From contig NZ_JAPEMT010000005.1 in assembly GCF_026342435.1 (NCBI RefSeq), positions 372,001-436,000 on the forward strand: a stretch of 64,000 bases of DNA. Reading direction: 5' to 3'. Below the pieces are notes generated by a model. That model did not search any database. It was not told the DNA's origin and saw nothing but the letters and a program-made list of their open reading frames with translations. The position numbers were made by a program, and so were the translations under genes. This DNA comes from Streptomyces sp. NBC_00237. GTDB taxonomy: Bacteria; Actinomycetota; Actinomycetes; Streptomycetales; Streptomycetaceae. Numbering within the stretch: the stretch's first letter is position 1; each line of letters begins with the position of its first letter. Below are positions 1-7,283 of this stretch, piece after piece.

Positions 1-1
1 C

Positions 2-1015
2 GACAACTACGCGGGCACCCACCCGGAGATCCTGGCCGCCCTCGCCCTCGCCAACGGCGGCCATCAGGTCGCCTACGGCGAGGACCAGTACACCGACCAC
101 CTCCAACAGGTGATCCGCTCCCACTTCGGCCCCACCGCCGAGGCGTTCCCGGTCTTCAACGGCACGGGAGCGAACGTGGTCTGCCTCCAGGCACTCACCG
201 ACCGCTGGGGTGCGGTGATCGCCGCCGAGACCGCCCACATCAACGTGGACGAGGGCGGTGCGCCCGAGCGCATGGGCGGCCTCAAGCTGCTCACGGTGCC
301 GACCCCGGACGGCAAGCTCACCCCCGAGCTGATCGACCGGCAGGCATGGGGCTTCGACGACGAGCACCGGGCCATGCCCCAGGTCGTCTCGATCACCCAG
401 AACACCGAGCTGGGCACCCTCTACACACCGGACGAGATACGCGCGATCTGCGACCACGCGCACCAGCACGGCATGAAGGTCCACCTCGACGGGGCGCGCA
501 TCGCGAACGCGGCCGCCGCCCTCGACGTGCCCATGCGCGCCTTCACCAACGCGGCGGGCGTCGACATGCTGTCGTACGGCGGCACGAAGAACGGCATGAT
601 CTTCGGCGAGTGCGTCGTCGTCCTGAACCCGGACGCGGTGCGCCCGACGGCGATGAAGCGGCTGCGGAAGTCGTCCATGCAGCTCGCCTCGAAGATGCGC
701 TTCGTGTCGGTGCAGCTGGAGGCGCTCCTCGCCAAGGACCTCTGGCTGCGCAACGCCCGGCACGCCAACGCGATGGCCCAGCGCCTCGCCGCCGGTGTGC
801 GCGCCGTCGACGGCGTCGAGATCCTCTACGAGGTGCAGGCGAACGCGGTGTTCGCACGGCTGCCGCACGAGGTGAGCGAACGGCTCCAGAAGCGCTTCAG
901 GTTCTACTTCTGGGACGAGGCGGCGGGAGATGTGCGGTGGATGTGCGCGTTTGACACGACGGAGGATGACGTCGATGCGTTCGTGCAGGCGCTCAAGGAG
1001 GAGATGGCCCGGTAG
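2..1015 (+). CDS. low-specificity L-threonine aldolase, 3' part
   Basis: The reading frame is open from the window edge, so the gene starts upstream; about 337 codons are visible. It is a fold-type I PLP enzyme of the threonine aldolase/beta-eliminating lyase family, which cleaves L-threonine or L-allo-threonine to glycine and acetaldehyde. The start of the visible part (DNYAGTHPE, AYGEDQYT) and the PLP-lysine context SYGGTKNGM fit the family. The histidine/aspartate-rich cofactor site VHLDGARIAN is also present. It ends about where family members end. There is no obvious operon partner, since the next gene is on the other strand. Confidence 0.9.
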   Translation, partial: DNYAGTHPEILAALALANGGHQVAYGEDQYTDHLQQVIRSHFGPTAEAFPVFNGTGANVVCLQALTDRWGAVIAAETAHINVDEGGAPERMGGLKLLTVPTPDGKLTPELIDRQAWGFDDEHRAMPQVVSITQNTELGTLYTPDEIRAICDHAHQHGMKVHLDGARIANAAAALDVPMRAFTNAAGVDMLSYGGTKNGMIFGECVVVLNPDAVRPTAMKRLRKSSMQLASKMRFVSVQLEALLAKDLWLRNARHANAMAQRLAAGVRAVDGVEILYEVQANAVFARLPHEVSERLQKRFRFYFWDEAAGDVRWMCAFDTTEDDVDAFVQALKEEMAR

Positions 1016-1079
1016 GGGCGGCGGCGCCCTCCGCGCCGAACACACAGCAGACCTTGCCCCAGGGCCCCAGCCCCCTCGG

Positions 1080-1290
1080 GCTCCTCCCCGCCCCGCCCTT
1101 CCGGGCTCCGCCCCGCCAAGCCCCCTTGGGCGGCGGGGCCCCTTTGGCCTCCGCTTCCCTAGCCCCTTTGGCCTCCGCCCCGCCTCGCCCCCCTGGGCGG
1201 CGGGGCTTTTGCCTAGCCCCCTTGGGCTCCGCCCTCCGCTTCCGCCTAGCCTCCTTGGGCGGCGGGGCCGCCCCCCGGGGGCGGAACGGG
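1080..1290. repeat. degenerate tandem GC-rich repeat
   Basis: Variants of CCCCTTGGGCGGCGGGGC recur at about 1122, 1192 and 1250. They are interspersed with GGCCTCCGCTTCCCTAGCC-like units at about 1147-1215. Copies are imperfect and spacing varies. Confidence 0.6.
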
Positions 1291-1404
1291 CGGGCAAGGG
1301 GGCGGCCCCCCTCGCTCCGGGCCCACCCCGGAGCCGCCCGCCGTTACCTCGCCCCATGGGTGCGCCGCACCCCGGTGCGCCTGCGGCGGGCCGCCCCAGA
1401 CCCA

Positions 1405-1491
1405 CCCCTTCACCTAAACTCGCGAGGCTTGGGGGTCGTACGTGCGGGTGCGTGGGGGCTGGGCGCGCAGTTCCCCGCGCCCCTAAAGGGG
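1405..1491. repeat. dispersed intergenic repeat, copy 1
   Basis: It begins with CCCCTTCACCTAAA, has GTACGTGCGGG in the middle, and ends with GCGCAGTTCCCCGCGCCCCT followed by AAAGGGGC. The same ordered blocks occur at 52192-52278, again between convergent genes. The end can fold as GCCCCT-AA-AGGGGC. Confidence 0.7.
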
Positions 1492-1584
1492 CACGTTCAC
1501 GCGAGCCCCGGCGAGCACAGCCCCGCGCGGCTGAGCCGTAGACAGCGTGGGAGGCCCTGCCGAACGCCCCGTGCCGGGCACTCC

Positions 1585-2310
1585 TCAGCCGGTCGCCTCA
1601 CGCAGCTGCGCCGGAGTCGGAGCCGTCCCGCCGAGGTGGGCCGGGATCCACCAGGTGTCCTTGTCGTCCTTCGGGCGCACCGGATAGGCGCGCTGAGCGG
1701 CCTCCAGGAGCTCCTGGACGCGCTCGCGCAGCCGCCGGGTGACCGCGCCCGCGTACTCGCCCGCGGCGGTCTCCACGGGCTTGCCCACGCGGATCGTGAT
1801 CGGAATGTGGTTACGGCCGAAGTTGCGCGGCTTGCCCTTGGTCCAGATGCGCTGGGTGCCCCAGACCGCCATCGGGATCAGGGGCACGCCCGCCTCCTGG
1901 GCGAGCCTGGCCGCACCCGACTTGAAGCTCTTGAGGGTGAACGACTCGGAGATCGTCGCCTCCGGGAACACACCGATGATCTCGCCCGAGCGCAGCGACT
2001 CCAAGGCGTGCTTGTACGCGTTCTCGCCCTGCTTGCGGTCCACCGGGATGTGCTTCATGCCGCGCATCAGCGGCCCGGACACCTTGTGCCGGAACACCGA
2101 CTCCTTCGCCATGAAGCGCACCAGGCGCTTCTGCGGCAGGGCGGCGAAGCCGTTGAAGATGAAATCGAGGTAACTGATGTGGTTGCTGACCAGTACGGCC
2201 CCGCCGGAGCGGGGGATGTTCTCAGAACCCTGAGTGTCGATCTTGAGGTCGAGCGCCTTGAAGAGCGTGCGCGCGGCGCCGACGACCGGCCGATAGACGA
2301 GTTCTGCCAT
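1585..2310 (-). CDS. PlsC-type 1-acylglycerol-3-phosphate acyltransferase
   Basis: A 241-residue member of the PlsC/LPLAT family, which transfers an acyl chain from acyl-CoA or acyl-ACP to lysophosphatidate at the membrane. The catalytic box appears as NHISYLD near residue 50 (NHxxxxD). The substrate-binding box is FPEATIS, a slight variant of FPEGTRS. A longer frame reaches 2400, but ATG at 2310 (MAELVYRP) starts where family members start and has GAAGGG upstream. It is divergent from the thioredoxin-like gene. Confidence 0.85.
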   Translation of the reverse strand: MAELVYRPVVGAARTLFKALDLKIDTQGSENIPRSGGAVLVSNHISYLDFIFNGFAALPQKRLVRFMAKESVFRHKVSGPLMRGMKHIPVDRKQGENAYKHALESLRSGEIIGVFPEATISESFTLKSFKSGAARLAQEAGVPLIPMAVWGTQRIWTKGKPRNFGRNHIPITIRVGKPVETAAGEYAGAVTRRLRERVQELLEAAQRAYPVRPKDDKDTWWIPAHLGGTAPTPAQLREATG

Positions 2311-2581
2311 GACGGGGACCCTTCTCTGACCGGGGAGGGCTCTCCCGGTATGAAAGTTACGCTGCCGTAGGTTTTCGGCGTTGGGCAGATCGTGCCCCAT
2401 GTACGGCCGAGTAGCCAGTCCCCAGGTGCCCAGAACGCGAGATTCTCGTCACGTCCCACGATGTCCGTCCATGCCCTGACCTGCTGCGGATCCGGAACAA
2501 GTGTTGTACGCCCGCGGGAATCGCAGCACCGCGCGGCACGCTGCACACTGTGACAAGCAGGACGTAAGGGGAGGGTGAAAT

Positions 2582-2932
2582 ATGCCGGAACGGGACGGTG
2601 ACCGACGGCTTGAAGGCGATGGCCGACGGCTGGGAACGGTCGAACTCGGCGTCGAACGGGGGGAGCGGGCCACGCTCGTGCAGTTCTCCAGCGCCTTCTG
2701 CCAGCCCTGCCGGGCCACGCGCAGGACCCTCGAAGAGGTCGCCGCGATGGTGGACGGGGTCACGTACGTGGAGATCGACGCGGAGGACAACCTCGCGCTC
2801 GTACGGGAACTGGACGTCCGGCAGACGCCGACCGTGCTCGTCCTGGACGCGGCGGGACGGACCGTGCGCCGGGCGACGGGGCAGCCGCGCCGGGTCGACG
2901 TCATCGCGGCACTGGGACACGCTGTCGCATGA
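2582..2932 (+). CDS. thioredoxin-family protein
   Basis: 116 residues with one thioredoxin fold. The redox motif is FCQPC near residues 39-43 (CxxC with Gln-Pro in place of the usual Gly-Pro), and the cis-proline lies in RQTPTVL. It has no signal peptide, so it should act in the cytoplasm as a disulfide reductase or thiol-exchange partner. The first 25 residues are charged and not part of the core fold. A strong Shine-Dalgarno (GGGGAGGG) lies 6-8 nt before the ATG. Its physiological partner cannot be told from sequence. Confidence 0.85.
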   Translation: MPERDGDRRLEGDGRRLGTVELGVERGERATLVQFSSAFCQPCRATRRTLEEVAAMVDGVTYVEIDAEDNLALVRELDVRQTPTVLVLDAAGRTVRRATGQPRRVDVIAALGHAVA

Positions 2933-3009
2933 GGGCACGGACGGCCCTTTCAGGGGTGCCGCGTGACACAAAGTGATCAATCTCCCATCGCCCCGCCCCG
3001 GATGCGCAC

Positions 3010-3039
3010 TTGACGCTGCCCGCCCGGAATCGTCAATCT
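3010..3039 (+). promoter_or_regulatory. promoter of the leader peptide (leaderless)
   Basis: TTGACG (3010-3015), an 18-nt spacer, then CAATCT (3034-3039). The -10 ends 6 nt before the ATG at 3046, so the transcript should begin at or next to the start codon. Confidence 0.65.
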
Positions 3040-3045
3040 GACGTC

Positions 3046-3126
3046 ATGCCGTCGGAACTCCTTCTCTACGGGCGGGCCCATGTGGACCTGGCCCGCAACG
3101 CGAGCGCGCGCTGTCCGAGTGCCTGA
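3046..3126 (+). CDS. 26-residue cysteine-type leader peptide
   Basis: A short frame, ATG to TGA, whose second half reads HVDLARNASARC. This fits the pattern HVDLxRxxSAxC of the small actinobacterial 'putative leader peptide' family known from sulfur and cysteine metabolism loci. It appears leaderless (promoter at 3010-3039). The single Cys codon is codon 23, four codons before the stop, where a ribosome short of cysteinyl-tRNA would stall. The stop lies 52 nt before the flavin reductase start, so it probably attenuates that gene. The pattern match is from memory of the family; the regulation is inferred. Confidence 0.75.
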   Translation: MPSELLLYGRAHVDLARNASARCPSA

Positions 3127-3178
3127 GCAGCCACGGACCACACCAGCGCGCATTCCGTTCCTCCAGAAGGACAGCTCC

Positions 3179-3691
3179 ATGACGCTCCAGCCCACCCTCG
3201 CCGTTCCGCAACAGGCCACGCCCGACTTGCTCCGCTCGGTCTTCCGGCAGCACGCCGCGGGGGTCGCCGTCATCACGGCGGCCGGTCCCGGCGGCCGCCC
3301 CGTGGGATTCACCGCCACCTCCCTCAACTCCGTCGCCGCCGAGCCTCCGTTGATCTCCTTCGGCATCGGCACCGGCTCCTCCAGCTGGCCCGTCGTCGCG
3401 GATGCCGAGCACATCGGCGTCCACATACTCGGTGACCATCAGGAGGCGCTCGCGGCGACGTTCGCCCGCAGTGGTGCCGACCGTTTCGCCGAGCCCACCC
3501 GCTGGCACGCGGGGCCCTACGGCGTTCCCGTGCTCGACGGCGTCCTGGCGTGGCTGGTGTGCCGTGTGGTGGCGCGGGTGCCCGCCGGGGACCACCGCAT
3601 CGTGCTCGCCCAGGCCGTCGCGGGAGACCCCTCGGGCGAGGGGCGGCCGCTTCTCTACCACCAGGGGCGCTTCAACGCCCTGCGCGACTGA
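3179..3691 (+). CDS. flavin reductase family protein (FMN-binding split barrel)
   Basis: 170 residues of the NAD(P)H:flavin oxidoreductase family that supplies reduced FMN to two-component monooxygenases. Visible hallmarks are FRQHAAGVAVIT at the start, GFTATSLNSVAAEPPLISFGI in the core, and the late YHQGRFNAL. ATG at 3179 has AGAAGG 8 nt upstream, and a longer in-frame extension to 3080 overlaps the leader peptide. The cysteine-type leader just upstream suggests a role in sulfur acquisition, such as sulfonate desulfonation, but no monooxygenase gene is adjacent. That role is inference. Confidence 0.85.
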   Translation: MTLQPTLAVPQQATPDLLRSVFRQHAAGVAVITAAGPGGRPVGFTATSLNSVAAEPPLISFGIGTGSSSWPVVADAEHIGVHILGDHQEALAATFARSGADRFAEPTRWHAGPYGVPVLDGVLAWLVCRVVARVPAGDHRIVLAQAVAGDPSGEGRPLLYHQGRFNALRD

Positions 3692-3693
3692 AA

Positions 3694-3726
3694 CGCTTCC
3701 CGGAAGACAGGAGCGCTTTCCGGAAG
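3694..3726. repeat. 13-bp direct repeat with palindromic cores
   Basis: CGCTTCCCGGAAG (3694-3706) and CGCTTTCCGGAAG (3714-3726) are 20 bp apart, two helical turns. Each contains a near-palindrome CTTNCCGGAAG. They start right after the flavin reductase stop and could be a pair of operator sites or a weak terminator. Confidence 0.4.
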
Positions 3727-3817
3727 CAGGGGCCCGAAAGCACGGATGTGTCGGTGATTACGCAGCGTTGGCAAGGTCACAGTTACCAGCGCTTGCTTGT
3801 GGGGAACCCTCTGGGTG

Positions 3818-3829
3818 TACTGACGAGTA
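3818..3829. promoter_or_regulatory. candidate operator TACT-N4-AGTA upstream of etfB
   Basis: TACT GACG AGTA is a 4-bp inverted repeat with a 4-nt spacer, 110 nt before the ETF beta start. Sites of this shape suit a TetR- or GntR-type repressor. A fatty-acid-related regulator would fit ETF function, but no cognate regulator gene is nearby. Confidence 0.35.
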
Positions 3830-3938
3830 ATATTCCGGTCGGGGCGCAACCCGCCCCGACCGGAAACCGCCCCTTCAGGCGCCTATGCTGCCTGCAACGA
3901 GGCAGCCGACAAATAGACGATGCAGTAGGAGACCCGGC

Positions 3939-4724
3939 GTGAGCTTGAGGATCGTTGTCTGTGTGAAGTACGTGCCCGACGCCACTGGCGACCGGCACTT
4001 CGCCGATGACCTGACGGTCGACCGGGACGATGTCGACGGTCTGCTGTCGGAGCTGGACGAGTACGCGGTCGAGCAGGCGCTGCAGATCGCGGACGAGGCC
4101 GATGACGCGGAGATCACCGTGCTGACGGTGGGTCCCGAGGACGCGAAGGACGCGCTGCGCAAGGCGTTGTCGATGGGTGCGGACAAGGCGGTGCACGTCG
4201 AGGACGACGATCTGCACGGCTCCGACGTGATGGCGACGTCGCTGGTGCTCGCGAAGGCGATCGAGAAGACGGGTTACGACCTGGTGATCGCCGGTATGGC
4301 GTCCACCGACGGCACGATGGGTGTGCTCCCGGCGATCCTGGCCGAGCGCCTGGGTGTCCCGCAGGTCACCCTGCTGTCCGAGGTCAAGGTCGCCGACGGC
4401 AAGGTGACTGGCCGCCGGGACGGCGACGCGGCCTCCGAGCAGCTCGAAGCCTCCCTCCCGGCCGTGGTGTCGGTGACCGACCAGTCCGGTGAGGCCCGCT
4501 ACCCCTCGTTCAAGGGGATCATGGCGGCGAAGAAGAAGCCGGTGGAGTCCCTGGACCTGGACGACCTGGACCTGGAGGCCGAGCTGGTGGGCCTGGCAGG
4601 CTCCTGGACCGCAGTCGACGCGGCGGACAAGCGTCCCGAGCGCACCGCGGGCACGATCGTCAAGGACGAGGGCGAGGGCGGCAAGCAGCTCGCCGCGTTC
4701 CTCGCGGGCCAGAAGTTCATCTGA
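3939..4724 (+). CDS. etfB: electron transfer flavoprotein subunit beta
   Basis: 261 residues of the ETF beta/FixA family, the AMP-binding subunit of the heterodimer that takes electrons from acyl-CoA dehydrogenases to the respiratory chain. The start VCVKYVPDATGD, the GADKAVHVEDDD segment and the family signature around VIAGMASTDGTMGVLPAILAE are clear. GTG at 3939 has AGGAGA 6 nt upstream. The alpha subunit follows after 54 nt, so the two are one operon. Confidence 0.95.
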   Translation: MSLRIVVCVKYVPDATGDRHFADDLTVDRDDVDGLLSELDEYAVEQALQIADEADDAEITVLTVGPEDAKDALRKALSMGADKAVHVEDDDLHGSDVMATSLVLAKAIEKTGYDLVIAGMASTDGTMGVLPAILAERLGVPQVTLLSEVKVADGKVTGRRDGDAASEQLEASLPAVVSVTDQSGEARYPSFKGIMAAKKKPVESLDLDDLDLEAELVGLAGSWTAVDAADKRPERTAGTIVKDEGEGGKQLAAFLAGQKFI

Positions 4725-4778
4725 GCCCGCGCCCGCCCCTTCTCGTCTTCTTCCCTTCGTCTTCGCAGGAGCTTTCCC

Positions 4779-5741
4779 ATGGCTGAAGTTCTCGTCTATG
4801 TCGACCACGTGGACGGTGCCGTCCGCAAGCCCACCCTGGAACTGCTGACCCTGGCCCGGCGGATCGGTGAGCCGGTCGCGGTGTTCCTGGGGGCCGGTGG
4901 CGACGCCGCCGCCCCCGTCCTCGGGGAGCACGGGGCGACCCGGGTGCTGAGTGTGGACGCCCCGGAGTTCGGTGACTACCTGGTGGTGCCGAAGGTCGAC
5001 GCCCTCCAGGCCGCGTTCGCCGCGGTGTCGCCGGTGGCCGTGCTGGTGCCGTCCTCGGCGGAGGGCAAGGAGATCGCGGCCCGTCTCGCGGTGCGGATCC
5101 AGTCGGGCCTCATCACCGACGCCGTCGACCTCGAAGCCGGACCGGAGGGCCCGGTGGCCACGCAGGCCGCGTTCGCCGCGTCCTACACCACCAAGTCCCG
5201 GGTCTCGCGGGGTGTCCCGGTCATCACCGTCAAGCCGAACTCGGCCCCGGTCGAGGCCGCCCCCGCCGCCGGTGCGGTCGAGGCCCTGACGGTGTCGTTC
5301 TCGGACGCGGCCACCGGTACGAAGGTCGTGTCCCGCACCCCCCGGGAGTCCACCGGGCGTCCGGAGCTGACCGAGGCCGCGATCGTGGTCTCCGGCGGCC
5401 GGGGCGTCAACGGCGCGGAGAACTTCTCCGTCATCGAGAAGCTCGCCGACTCCCTCGGCGCGGCCGTCGGCGCCTCCCGCGCCGCCGTGGACGCGGGCTG
5501 GTACCCGCACTCCAACCAGGTCGGCCAGACCGGCAAGAGTGTCTCCCCGCAGCTGTACATCGCCTCCGGCATCTCCGGCGCGATCCAGCACCGGGCCGGT
5601 ATGCAGACCTCGAAGACCATCGTCGCGATCAACAAGGACGCCGAAGCCCCGATCTTCGACCTCGTCGACTACGGCGTCGTCGGCGACCTCTTCAACGTCG
5701 TCCCCCAGCTCACCGAAGAGGTCACCTCCCGCAAGGGCTGA
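4779..5741 (+). CDS. etfA: electron transfer flavoprotein subunit alpha
   Basis: 320 residues of the ETF alpha/FixB family. The C-terminal half carries the FAD-binding signature: SGGRGVNG near residue 205, then GQTGKSVSPQLYIASGISGAIQH and the terminal IVAINKDAEAPIFDLVDYGVVGD. AGGAG lies 8 nt before the ATG. It follows etfB in one transcript and is closed by a strong hairpin at 5761-5799. Confidence 0.96.
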   Translation: MAEVLVYVDHVDGAVRKPTLELLTLARRIGEPVAVFLGAGGDAAAPVLGEHGATRVLSVDAPEFGDYLVVPKVDALQAAFAAVSPVAVLVPSSAEGKEIAARLAVRIQSGLITDAVDLEAGPEGPVATQAAFAASYTTKSRVSRGVPVITVKPNSAPVEAAPAAGAVEALTVSFSDAATGTKVVSRTPRESTGRPELTEAAIVVSGGRGVNGAENFSVIEKLADSLGAAVGASRAAVDAGWYPHSNQVGQTGKSVSPQLYIASGISGAIQHRAGMQTSKTIVAINKDAEAPIFDLVDYGVVGDLFNVVPQLTEEVTSRKG

Positions 5742-5760
5742 CCTGCACCTTTCTGTACGA

Positions 5761-5799
5761 CTCGGGGCCGCGCGGCGATATCTGCCGCGCGGCCCCGAG
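5761..5799 (+). terminator. etfBA terminator hairpin
   Basis: A perfect 16-bp stem (5761-5776 with 5784-5799) around the 7-nt loop GATATCT, 19 nt after the etfA stop. There is no U-tract, as is common in Streptomyces. Confidence 0.85.
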
Positions 5800-5874
5800 C
5801 CGTTGCGGTACGTGTCCCAGGCACCCATTGACTCCGGTGGTGAGCCGCATTAACTTCGCTATGCGGATTGTTGA

Positions 5875-5889
5875 TTCCGTGAAGCGGAA
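5875..5889. promoter_or_regulatory. inverted repeat TTCCG-N5-CGGAA before the DUF6986 gene
   Basis: TTCCG (5875-5879), TGAAG, CGGAA (5885-5889), only 15 nt before the start codon. Its shape fits an IclR-type operator, as found near glyoxylate and purine-catabolism genes. That assignment is inference. Confidence 0.5.
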
Positions 5890-5904
5890 ACATGGAGGGT
5901 TGGA

Positions 5905-7203
5905 ATGGGTCAGCAGGAGAAGGTGGCAACGAGCCTCGCCGGCGCGGTCAGCGAGGGGATCAGCGCCTCCCTCGTACCGATCGACGCTGAGCTTGAGCGC
6001 CGCTACCCCGGAGACCCCGGGACCCGGCAGCCCGTCCACACCGTCTACGTACCCGGCAACCTCTACGACGCGGGCACCATCCGCTCGTGGGGGGAGACGG
6101 CGCTGAAGATGCTCGACGAGCACGCCCCGAACGCCGCCGCGTTCGCCGAGGTGCTCGGCCTCGACGCCTCCCTCGCCGACGCCGTGTACGACCGGGTGCG
6201 CGCCAAGCTGGAGCGCGAGCCGATCGAGGACCTGCGTGTCGACTTCGAGGACGGCTACACCGGCTCCGCCGCCGACGAGGACACCTACGCGGCGCGTGCC
6301 GCGCGCCTGGTGGCCGCCTCGTACCAGGACGGCACGGCGGCCCCGTACACCGGCATCCGCCTGAAGTGCTTCGAGGCGCCGGTGCGCGACCGGGCCATCC
6401 GCACCCTGGACGTCTTCCTGACCGGGCTGATGGAGAACGGCGGGCTGCCCGACGGCCTCGTGCTGACGCTGCCCAAGGTGACGTACTGCGAGCAGGTCAC
6501 CGCGATGGTGCGCCTCGTCGAGGCGTTCGAGAAGGCGCACGGCCTGCCGGAGGGCCGAATCGGCTTCGAGATCCAGATCGAGACCAGCCAGTCCATCCTC
6601 GGCGGCGACGGCACCGCCACCGTCGCCCGCATGATCGACGCCGCCGAGGGCCGGGCGACCGGTCTGCACTACGGCACCTTCGACTACAGCGCCTGCCTCG
6701 GCGTCAGCGCCGCCTACCAGGCCAGCGACCACCCGGCCGCCGACCACGCGAAGGCGATCATGCAGGTCGCCGCCGCCGGTACCGGCGTGCGCGTCTCGGA
6801 CGGCTCCACCAACGTCCTGCCCGTCGGCTCCACCGAGAAGGTGCACGACGCCTGGCGGCTGCACTACGGCCTCACCCGCCGCGCTCTGTCCCGCGCCTAC
6901 TTCCAGGGCTGGGACATGCACCCGGGCCACCTCCCGACCCGTTACGCGGCCGTCTTCACGTACTACCGCGAGGGCTTCGAGCAGGCCGCCGCGCGTCTGG
7001 CCGCGTACGCCAACCAGGTCACCGGCGGCGACGTCGCCGACGAGCCCGCGTCCGCCAAGGCGCTCGCCTCGTACCTGCTGCGCGGCATCCAGTGCGGCGC
7101 GCTCGACGCCGCCGAGGTCGCCAGGCTCAGCGGGCTGACCCAGGCCGACCTGGAGGGCTTCGCCGCACCGCGTCGCGGAGACCTCACCGCGTCTGCCGCG
7201 TAA
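5905..7203 (+). CDS. DUF6986 family protein, HpcH/citrate-lyase-like aldolase fold
   Basis: 432 residues resembling the DUF6986 group of the HpcH/HpaI-CitE superfamily of metal-dependent C-C lyases. The acidic segment DLRVDFEDGYTG (about residues 112-123) and GFEIQIETSQSI (about 222-233) match where that superfamily places its Mg-binding Asp/Glu residues. GGAGGG precedes the ATG. The TTCCG-N5-CGGAA palindrome next to the start suggests repression by an IclR-like protein. Substrate unknown; family members sit near malate synthase-like genes. Confidence 0.75.
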   Translation: MGQQEKVATSLAGAVSEGISASLVPIDAELERRYPGDPGTRQPVHTVYVPGNLYDAGTIRSWGETALKMLDEHAPNAAAFAEVLGLDASLADAVYDRVRAKLEREPIEDLRVDFEDGYTGSAADEDTYAARAARLVAASYQDGTAAPYTGIRLKCFEAPVRDRAIRTLDVFLTGLMENGGLPDGLVLTLPKVTYCEQVTAMVRLVEAFEKAHGLPEGRIGFEIQIETSQSILGGDGTATVARMIDAAEGRATGLHYGTFDYSACLGVSAAYQASDHPAADHAKAIMQVAAAGTGVRVSDGSTNVLPVGSTEKVHDAWRLHYGLTRRALSRAYFQGWDMHPGHLPTRYAAVFTYYREGFEQAAARLAAYANQVTGGDVADEPASAKALASYLLRGIQCGALDAAEVARLSGLTQADLEGFAAPRRGDLTASAA

Positions 7204-7283
7204 CCGTCCGACACCGTCTGCCCGGCTGTCACTGCTGCCCCGTAGTCTGTTCGCGACCACTTTTGGCGTAACGGAACGGGGCA

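Larger units (their letters stand above)
1016..1584. other. 569-nt intergenic region, repeat-rich, no gene seen
   Basis: No credible coding sequence is seen; long frames here are low-complexity GC artefacts. From about 1080 to 1280 it holds a degenerate tandem array of units built around TTGGGCGGCGGGGC and GGCCTCCGC. From 1405 to 1491 it holds one copy of a dispersed element also found at 52192-52278, ending in the small hairpin GCCCCTAAAGGGGC. The region lies between two convergent genes and may help end transcription. Confidence 0.6.

Noticed and set aside
2516..2542. GGGAAT-N18 sigma-R-like promoter before the thioredoxin-like gene
   Set aside because: The -10 part reads GCT and not GTT, so it fails the GGAAT-N18-GTT pattern of thiol-stress promoters.
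3783..5828. 681-codon open frame antisense to etfB and etfA
   Set aside because: It is a shadow of GC-rich codon use; the sequence is low-complexity (Gly, Arg, His, Asp) with no motif, while the plus strand has two complete, recognisable genes.
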